From positions 230,112 through 294,111 of the forward strand of contig NZ_PSZE01000008.1 of assembly GCF_002933465.1 (NCBI RefSeq): a DNA stretch of 64,000 bases. The letters run 5' to 3'. Positions 57,901 through 64,000 of the stretch are shown piece after piece. The stretch is from Nocardia nova (GTDB taxonomy: Bacteria > Actinomycetota > Actinomycetes > Mycobacteriales > Mycobacteriaceae). Both the position numbers and the translations under genes were made by a program. Numbering within the stretch: position 1 is the stretch's first letter; every line of letters starts with the position of its first letter. Under the pieces are notes generated by a model, which did no database searches, was not told the origin of the DNA, and saw only the letters and a list, made by a program, of their open reading frames with translations.

Positions 57901-59388
57901 TCAGCCGGGGATGCCTGCCTTCTCCGGTTCGGTACCCGCTTCGGCCTTCTGCTGCTTCTTCGCCGAGTTGCCGATGAACAGGGCCGAAGCCACCACACCG
58001 ATCAGCAGAATCGCGCCGGGCAGGATCATCGCCTGGCCCAGGGCCGTGCTGAATTTGTCGAGGATCTGCTCGGGGATGTGGCCCATCCCGGTGCCGCCGC
58101 CCTCGCCGAACTGACCGCTGCCCAGCCCCTGAGCGGACATGCGGGCCGAGATCAGCGCGCTGATCGCCGCGCTACCGAGCACCGAACCAACCTGCCGGGT
58201 GGTGTTGTAGACACCCGCACCGGCGCCCGCCTGATGAATCGGCAGGTTGCGGGTGGCGGTGGAGGCCAGCGGAGCCCAGATGCAGGAGTTCGACAGACCG
58301 GCGACGGCCGCGACCACCAGGAACAGCACGATGGAGCTGTCCGGCTTCATCAACGCCGCGAAGCCGAAGACGGTCAGGGCGAACACCAGGAAACCGAGAG
58401 TGGGCAGAATGCGCGGCGGCATCCGGTCGGAGATCTTGCCGATGAACGGCGCGGTCAGACCGGTGACGATCGCCATCGGCGCGAAGACCAGCGCGGCGCG
58501 GGTGGGGGTGTATTCGCGCACCGCCTCCAGGTAGAAGTACGCCGGCACCATCAGCGCGGTGACCGCGGCGCCCATAGCGGCGATCGCGACGCTGGACATC
58601 GAGAAATTGCGGTCGCGGAACAGGCTCAGCGGCACGAGTGGCTCGTCCTTGTTGCGTGCCTGGTTCACCACGAACAGACCCAGCACCACCAGGCCCGCGA
58701 TGATCATCGTCCAGATCCAGGCGTCCCAATCCCGGGTATTGCCCTCCTGAATGCCGAAGACCAGCAGGAACATGCCGACACCACTGAGCGCCACACCCAC
58801 GAAGTCGAACTTGTGCTGGTGAGTCTCCAGATTCGGAACCAGCCACATCGCCAGCGCGAACGCCACCACGCCGATCGGCACGTTGATGTAGAAGATCCAG
58901 TTCCAGCCCTGCCAGTCGACCAGCACACCGCCGAGGATCGGGCCGACCAGTGTCGCGAGGCCGGCGACGCCGCCCCACAGCCCCATCGCCGCACCACGCT
59001 TGTCCGGCGGGAAGGTGCGGGTGATGACGGCCATGGTCTGCGGCGTCATCAACGCCGCGCCCAAGCCCTGCACCGCGCGGGCGGCGATCAGCATCTCCAC
59101 ATTGGCCGAGACCGCGCACCACAGCGAGGCCAGGGTGAAGACCGCCAGACCGGCCAGGTAGACGTTCTTCGGGCCGAAGCGATCGCCGAGGCGCCCGGTG
59201 ACCAGCAGCGGTACCGCGTAGGTGAGCAGATAGGCGCTGGTCACCCAGACGACCTTGTTGATGTCGGTATGCAGATGCTGCATGATCGCCGGATTGGCCA
59301 CCGCGACGATGGTCATATCCAGCAGGATCATGAAGAATCCGACGACCAGCGCGGTCAGCGCCAGCCACGGATTTCTTTGCGATGTCAT
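57901..59388 (-). CDS. DHA2-family MFS drug exporter
   Basis: 495 residues, 14 predicted spans. FFMILLDMTIVAVANPAI in span 1, GRLGDRFGPKNVYLAGL loop motif and LVGPILGGVLVDWQGWNWIFYINVPIG motif C. Its homologue Rv1250 lies by kgd in M. tuberculosis, so position as well as family match. AGGA nine bases before the ATG. A PadR regulator gene precedes it on the same strand, 93 bases away, and is the probable controller. Tail AKKQQKAEAGTEPEKAG is charged and cytoplasmic. Confidence 0.9.
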   Translation of the reverse strand: MTSQRNPWLALTALVVGFFMILLDMTIVAVANPAIMQHLHTDINKVVWVTSAYLLTYAVPLLVTGRLGDRFGPKNVYLAGLAVFTLASLWCAVSANVEMLIAARAVQGLGAALMTPQTMAVITRTFPPDKRGAAMGLWGGVAGLATLVGPILGGVLVDWQGWNWIFYINVPIGVVAFALAMWLVPNLETHQHKFDFVGVALSGVGMFLLVFGIQEGNTRDWDAWIWTMIIAGLVVLGLFVVNQARNKDEPLVPLSLFRDRNFSMSSVAIAAMGAAVTALMVPAYFYLEAVREYTPTRAALVFAPMAIVTGLTAPFIGKISDRMPPRILPTLGFLVFALTVFGFAALMKPDSSIVLFLVVAAVAGLSNSCIWAPLASTATRNLPIHQAGAGAGVYNTTRQVGSVLGSAAISALISARMSAQGLGSGQFGEGGGTGMGHIPEQILDKFSTALGQAMILPGAILLIGVVASALFIGNSAKKQQKAEAGTEPEKAGIPG

Positions 59389-59481
59389 AGATTTCGTTCC
59401 TGTTCCCGGGATCGATCGACGACGACGACCGATGGGTGGTTCGTATGAAGGTCTCGGGGCGCGCCGCGTACCTGCGCCCGA

Positions 59482-60180
59482 TCAGTGCTCGGCAGTGGTC
59501 GCACCACCTTTCCGCAGCTCGGCGAGTACGTCGTCGGTCAAGGCCGCGCCCCAATCGTGGCCGAGGTCACCGGTTCCGTTGGGGCAACGGGTTCCGCTGT
59601 CGTCGAATTCCAGCCACGGCAGCGAACCGTCGCGCAACTCCTCGATGAGACCGCGTAACCAGGTGACTTCGTGCTGTGCCACCCCTCGCAGATAGTCGAT
59701 CACCATCCAGTACCGCCGGGGTACCTCGCGGGAGCGCGCCCATTCGCGGATGGCGTCGAGATCGGTGATGTCGTTGTCCAGCCAGCCGATCCGCTCGGTG
59801 ATCAAGGTGATCACCTCATCGACCGGAAGATTGTGTGCCTCCGCCAAGCCGATGGGAAAGATCGGATATTCGCGCGTCGGCTGCCGGACGATATCGGCGA
59901 TCCGGGTGCGCAGCGCCGCGGTACCCGCCTCGGTGATGGAGTACGTGGTGCGTTCCGGCCGATTACCCGAACGCTCAGTACCCTCCGCCTGGACCAGTCC
60001 TTCTTCGGCCAGCCGGGTCACCGTGTGATAAAGCGAGCCGGGGCGAATCTTGAGCAGATTGTCCTTCCGGCGTTTGAGCAGCAGTTGATACATCTCGTAC
60101 GGGTGCATCCGGTCTTCTTCCAGCAGCGCCAGTACCGAGATCGCCAACGGCGTCAACGTGGCACCCGGCTGCTTGGACAT
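59482..60180 (-). CDS. PadR-family transcriptional regulator
   Basis: 232 residues. The N-terminal winged helix is of the PadR type (LAISVLALLEEDRMHPYEMYQLLLKRRKDNLLKIRPGSLYHTVTRLAEEGLVQAEG). The C-terminal region is helical (LITERIGWLDNDITDLDAIREW) and longer than in basic PadR, as in PadR subfamily-2 members. GAAGGGAG lies eight bases before the ATG. Likely represses itself and the downstream MFS exporter through an ATATTC-N6-GAATAT site. Confidence 0.88.
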   Translation of the reverse strand: MSKQPGATLTPLAISVLALLEEDRMHPYEMYQLLLKRRKDNLLKIRPGSLYHTVTRLAEEGLVQAEGTERSGNRPERTTYSITEAGTAALRTRIADIVRQPTREYPIFPIGLAEAHNLPVDEVITLITERIGWLDNDITDLDAIREWARSREVPRRYWMVIDYLRGVAQHEVTWLRGLIEELRDGSLPWLEFDDSGTRCPNGTGDLGHDWGAALTDDVLAELRKGGATTAEH

Positions 60181-60246
60181 CGGTCTCGACTCCCTTCGTC
60201 ACTGCCGCCGCACACTACGCGGGCGGACCGACATGTTCCGGCTCAA

Positions 60247-60264
60247 ATATTCCACGCCGAATAT
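60247..60264. promoter_or_regulatory. Palindrome ATATTC-N6-GAATAT, probable PadR operator
   Basis: A perfect 6-base dyad in an otherwise GC-rich gap, 67 bases before the PadR start. It is the only strongly AT-rich inverted repeat in the gap. Confidence 0.55.
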
Positions 60265-60391
60265 ACGACGCGGAAGTCGGTAGGTGCAAGGTTGTTTCAC
60301 TCAGTACGACGATCGAAGACCCCCGAATGTGACGCGGCGGGACGTGACGCGGCCCGATGTTGGGTGCCGGGTCGGGCCCCGGATACGACGA

Positions 60392-60433
60392 ACGCCGGGT
60401 CGAACCGCTCGGCAGAGCGATTCGACCCGGCGT
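60392..60433 (-). terminator. Terminator of kgd
   Basis: ACGCCGGGTCGAA (60392-60404) pairs with TTCGACCCGGCGT (60421-60433), and an inner CGCTC/GAGCG pair with loop GGCA extends it. It begins 16 bases after the kgd stop on the minus strand. Confidence 0.85.
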
Positions 60434-60448
60434 CCGGGGCGGTACGAC

Positions 60449-63400
60449 CTAGTCGGTGGGGGCGAAGGCTTCGTCCACGATCTCCTGCTGCTCCACGGCG
60501 TGCACCTTCGACGAACCCGAGGACGGGGCCGACATGGCGCGGCGAGAGATGCGGCGCAGCTTGTTGAACCGGTCCGGCAGGATCTCCGGCAGGTTCAGCC
60601 CGAAGAACGGCCAGGCGCCCTGGTTGGCCGGCTCCTCCTGCACCCACGCCAGATCCGTGGCGTTGGGGTAGGTCGCGAGCTTCTCGTTGAGCCGGTAGGA
60701 CGGGATCGGGTACAGCTGTTCGATGCGCACGATCGCGACGTCGTCACGGTTCTTCTTGGCCTTCTCGGCGACCAGTTCGTAGTAGAGCTTGCCGCTGGTC
60801 AGCAGGATCCGCTTGACCTTCGACCGGTCGCCGTCGCCGCTTTCGTAGGTCGGTTCCTCGAGCACCGAGCGGAACTTCGCGTCGGTGAAGTCCTCGACGT
60901 TGGAGACCACGGCCTTGTTGCGCAGCATCGACTTCGGGGTGAAGACGATCAGCGGACGGCGGATGCCGTCGAGCGCGTGCCGGCGCAGCAGGTGGAAGTA
61001 GTTCGACGGGGTGGAGGGGACCGCCACCGTCATCGAACCCTCGGCGCACAGCTGCAGGAACCGCTCGATGCGACCGGAGGTGTGGTCGGGACCCTGACCC
61101 TCGTGTCCGTGCGGTAGCAGCAGCACGACCTCCGAGAGCTGACCCCACTTGGCCTCACCGGAGGAGATGAACTCGTCGATGATCGACTGGGCGCCGTTGA
61201 CGAAGTCGCCGAACTGCGCCTCCCACAGCACCAGCGCATCCGGATTGCCCAGCGAGTAGCCGTATTCGAAACCGACCGCGGCGAATTCGCTCAGCGCCGA
61301 ATCGTGTACCGCGAACCAGCCGGGGTTCTCGCTGCCGATGTTGTGCAGCGGGGTGTACTCGGCGCCGGTCTTGCGGTCGATGATCACCGAATGCCGCTGG
61401 GTGAAGGTGCCGCGACGCGAGTCCTGGCCGGTCAGCCGGACCGCTCGGCCCTCGTCGATCAGCGTGCCGAAGGCCAGCAGCTCGGCGAAGGCCCAGTCGA
61501 TCTTGCCCTCGTAGGCCATCTCCCGGCGGCGCTCCAGCACCGGCTTGACGCGCGGGTGCACGTTGAAACCGTCCGGCACGCCGAGGAAGGCGTCGCCGAT
61601 GCGCTGCAGCACCGACTTGTCCACGGCGGTGACGACGGTGCCCGGAACAGTCTGCTCCTGCTCGACCGACTCGCTCGGCTCCGGCGGGTACTTCTCCAGC
61701 TCGCGGACCTCGTTGAACACCCGCTCCAGCTGACCCTGGTAGTCGCGCAGGGCGTCCTCGGCCTCTTTCATCGAGATGTCACCGCGGCCGATCAGGGCCT
61801 CGGTGTAGGACTTGCGGACGCTGCGCTTGGTGTCGATGACGTCGTACATGTACGGCTGGGTCATCGACGGGTCGTCGCCCTCGTTGTGGCCGCGGCGGCG
61901 GTAGCAGATGAGGTCGATCACCACGTCCTTGTGGAACCGCTCGCGGAAGTCGGTGGCCAGCCGGGCCACCCAGGTGCACGCCTCCGGGTCGTCGCCGTTG
62001 ACGTGGAAGATCGGCGCGCCGATCGACTTGGCGATATCGGTGGCGTACTCGGTGGAGCGGCTGTTCTCCGGAGCGGTGGTGAAGCCGATCTGGTTGTTCA
62101 CCACGATGTGCACCGTGCCGCCGACGCGGTAGCCGCGCAGGCCCGACATGTTCAGCGTCTCGGCGACCACACCCTGGCCGGCGAAGGCCGCGTCACCATG
62201 CAGCATCAGCGGCACGACCGAGAAGGTGCGCGCCTCCTCGCCCTTGGTGACCAGGTCTTCCTTGGTGAGCAGGTCCTGCTTCGCGCGGACCAGACCCTCC
62301 AGCACCGGGTCGACGGCCTCGAGGTGCGACGGGTTGGCCGTCAGCGAGACCTCGATGTCGTTGTCGCCGAACATCTGGATGTAGGTGCCATGCGCGCCGA
62401 GGTGGTACTTCACATCGCCCGAGCCATGGGTGGCGGCCGGGTTCATATTGCCCTCGAACTCGGTGAAAATCTGCGAGTACGGCTTACCGACGATATTGGC
62501 CAGCACGTTCAGGCGGCCGCGGTGCGGCATGCCGATGACGACCTCATCGAGCCCGTGCTCGGCGCACTGGTCGATGACGGCGTCCATCATCGGGATGGTC
62601 GACTCGGCGCCCTCCAGCGAGAAGCGCTTCTGGCCGACGTACTTGGTCTGCAGGAAGGTCTCGAACGCCTCGGCCGCGTTCAGCCGCGACAGGATGTACT
62701 TCTGCTGCGCGACGGTTGGCTTCTCGTGCTTCTGCTCGACCCGGTCCTGAATCCATTGCAGCTGTTCGGTTTCCAGGATGTGGGTGTACTCCACACCGAC
62801 GTGGCGGCAGTACGCGTCGCGCAGCACCGACAGCACGTCGCGCAGCTTCATCCGCTCCTGGCCGTGGAAGCCCGCGACGTTGAATTCGCGGTCGAGATCC
62901 CACAGGGTTAGACCGTGCTGGGTGACGTCGAGGTCGGGATGGCTGCGGAACTTGTCCTTCACCAGCCGCAGCGGATCGGTGTCGGCCATCAGGTGGCCGC
63001 GACTGCGATACGCCGCGATCAGCTCCTGGACGCGCACGCTCTTGTCGACGCCGCGCTCTTTGATGTCCTTGCGCCAGCGGACCGGCTCGTAGGGCACACC
63101 CATGCCGTGGAAGATCTCGTCGAAGAATTCGTCGGAGATCAGCAGGTTGTGGATGGTGCGCAGGAAATCACCCGACTCCGCGCCCTGAATGATGCGGTGG
63201 TCGTAGGTGGAGGTCAGCGTCATCAGCTTGCCGATACCGATCTCGGCGAGCTGCTGATCGCTCATGCCCTGGAATTCGGCCGGGTACTCCATCGCGCCCG
63301 CGCCGATGATCGCGCCCTGACCCGGCATCAGCCGCGGCACCGAGTGGTTGGTGCCGATCGTGCCCGGGTTGGTCAGCGAGATGGTGACGCCGGTGAAGTC

Positions 63401-64000
63401 ATCGGTGGTGAGCTTGCCGTCGCGCGCCCGGCGCACGATGTCCTCGTAGGCGCTGTGGAACTGCGCGAACGACATCGTCTCGGTGTTCTTGATCGCCGCG
63501 ACGACGAGGGTGCGACTGCCGTCCTTGCCCGGCAGGTCGATCGCCAGGCCGAGGTTGGTATGCGCGGGGGTGACCGCGTTCGGCTTACCGTCGACCTCGG
63601 CGAAGTGGCGGTTCATGTTCGGGAACGCCTTGACCGCCTGGACGATCGCGTAGCCGAGCAGGTGGGTGAACGAGATCTTGCCGCCGCGGGTGCGGGCGAG
63701 GTGGTTGTTGATGACCAGCCGGTTGTCGATCATCAGCTTGGCCGGGATGGCGCGCACGCTGGTCGCGGTCGGAATGGTCAGCGAGGACGACATGTTCTTG
63801 ACGATCGCCGCGGCCGGTCCGCGCAGCACCTTCGACTCGTCGGCGGCCGGTTCGGCCGGGGCGGTCTTGGCGGGAGCGGCGTTGGAGGTCGGCGCCGGGG
63901 TGGTGCTGGCCTGTGGCTTGCTGCCGCGGGCCTGCGGCGGCGCGGCGGCGGCCGAGGCGGCGGCGGTGGCCTTGGGCGCGGCCGGAGCGGGGGCCGCCGG
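60449..64000 (-). CDS. kgd: Multifunctional 2-oxoglutarate metabolism enzyme (KGD/OdhA), N-terminus missing
   Basis: At least 1184 residues, running off the right edge. Visible order: an Ala/Pro-rich linker (residues nearest the edge), a succinyltransferase-like domain from about residue 65 of the visible part ([15 protein letters not shown]... [15 protein letters not shown]), then the thiamine-diphosphate E1 domains ([56 protein letters not shown]) and the end VDEAFAP. The actinobacterial protein joins E1 and E2-like parts and yields succinyl-CoA or succinic semialdehyde; GarA binds and inhibits it. The lipoyl domain is absent by design in this class. Counterpart of Rv1248c, as expected beside the MFS gene. 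Confidence 0.95.
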   Translation of the reverse strand, partial: PAAPAPAAPKATAAASAAAAPPQARGSKPQASTTPAPTSNAAPAKTAPAEPAADESKVLRGPAAAIVKNMSSSLTIPTATSVRAIPAKLMIDNRLVINNHLARTRGGKISFTHLLGYAIVQAVKAFPNMNRHFAEVDGKPNAVTPAHTNLGLAIDLPGKDGSRTLVVAAIKNTETMSFAQFHSAYEDIVRRARDGKLTTDDFTGVTISLTNPGTIGTNHSVPRLMPGQGAIIGAGAMEYPAEFQGMSDQQLAEIGIGKLMTLTSTYDHRIIQGAESGDFLRTIHNLLISDEFFDEIFHGMGVPYEPVRWRKDIKERGVDKSVRVQELIAAYRSRGHLMADTDPLRLVKDKFRSHPDLDVTQHGLTLWDLDREFNVAGFHGQERMKLRDVLSVLRDAYCRHVGVEYTHILETEQLQWIQDRVEQKHEKPTVAQQKYILSRLNAAEAFETFLQTKYVGQKRFSLEGAESTIPMMDAVIDQCAEHGLDEVVIGMPHRGRLNVLANIVGKPYSQIFTEFEGNMNPAATHGSGDVKYHLGAHGTYIQMFGDNDIEVSLTANPSHLEAVDPVLEGLVRAKQDLLTKEDLVTKGEEARTFSVVPLMLHGDAAFAGQGVVAETLNMSGLRGYRVGGTVHIVVNNQIGFTTAPENSRSTEYATDIAKSIGAPIFHVNGDDPEACTWVARLATDFRERFHKDVVIDLICYRRRGHNEGDDPSMTQPYMYDVIDTKRSVRKSYTEALIGRGDISMKEAEDALRDYQGQLERVFNEVRELEKYPPEPSESVEQEQTVPGTVVTAVDKSVLQRIGDAFLGVPDGFNVHPRVKPVLERRREMAYEGKIDWAFAELLAFGTLIDEGRAVRLTGQDSRRGTFTQRHSVIIDRKTGAEYTPLHNIGSENPGWFAVHDSALSEFAAVGFEYGYSLGNPDALVLWEAQFGDFVNGAQSIIDEFISSGEAKWGQLSEVVLLLPHGHEGQGPDHTSGRIERFLQLCAEGSMTVAVPSTPSNYFHLLRRHALDGIRRPLIVFTPKSMLRNKAVVSNVEDFTDAKFRSVLEEPTYESGDGDRSKVKRILLTSGKLYYELVAEKAKKNRDDVAIVRIEQLYPIPSYRLNEKLATYPNATDLAWVQEEPANQGAWPFFGLNLPEILPDRFNKLRRISRRAMSAPSSGSSKVHAVEQQEIVDEAFAPTD

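Overview
The window is chromosomal DNA of a high-GC actinomycete of the Mycobacteriales, most probably a Nocardia or close relative. This is an inference from gene content and gene order. The backbone follows the region dapE to kgd of Mycobacterium tuberculosis H37Rv (Rv1202 to Rv1248c, order recalled from memory): dapE, a LOG gene, fadD6, folP2, gpgS, the sigE-rseA-htrA-tatB set, an O-methyltransferase, a TetR/ABC exporter set, glgC/glgM, DUF3117, tag, a DivIVA-like gene, mrp, transglycosylases, a DUF1003 gene, an MgtE-N/CBS gene, corA, an lpqZ-like lipoprotein, a drug MFS gene and kgd. Both ends are cut inside genes: dapE lacks its N terminus and kgd lacks its N terminus. I found no tRNA, rRNA, CRISPR array, insertion sequence or prophage.

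Layout. 1-5.4 kb: dapE end, two LOG-type genes, fadD6, folP2 and gpgS on the plus strand. 5.4-21.5 kb: a block running from tatB to the DivIVA-like gene that is inverted as a unit relative to H37Rv. It holds the envelope-stress regulon (sigE, rseA, htrA, tatB), an ABC exporter with its TetR repressor, glycogen/maltosyl-phosphate genes, and inserted accessory genes (DoxX, an ECF41-like sigma factor, an rRNA methyltransferase). 21.5-32 kb: mrp, two lytic transglycosylases, DUF1003, MgtE-N/CBS, a CitE-like lyase, a double hot-dog dehydratase, a stress-type membrane protein and CorA. 32-41.6 kb: PHP phosphoesterase, a flavoprotein, malic enzyme, a haemophore-like protein, a two-component system, an lpqZ-like lipoprotein and a DMT transporter. 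41.6-52.2 kb is a lipid-rich accessory stretch: a PAP2-WS/DGAT fusion, an MTB12-like lipoprotein and an MFS exporter, then a TetR-controlled BVMO-SDR-lipase operon and a FadD15-like ligase. 52.3-64 kb: VOC protein, a tautomerase/SDR pair controlled by an HxlR regulator, a second HtrA-like protease, a molybdopterin oxidoreductase, an MFS/PadR pair and kgd.

Regulatory grammar is readable. Many genes have a TANNNT hexamer 6-8 bases before ATG or GTG and no Shine-Dalgarno sequence, the signature of leaderless transcripts. This fixes several start codons (folP2, glgC, glgM, mrp, corA, the BVMO). Dyad or repeated operators lie next to the HxlR, PadR and both TetR genes, and strong hairpin terminators close several operons.

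Most interesting points: a possible triacylglycerol synthesis-and-export cassette (41.7-46.1 kb); the coherent 15-kb inversion; a dispersed intergenic repeat, one copy of which is translated as the N terminus of the BVMO; the unusual start region and ECF-type promoter of sigE; and a long stem-loop before the fadD15-like gene.
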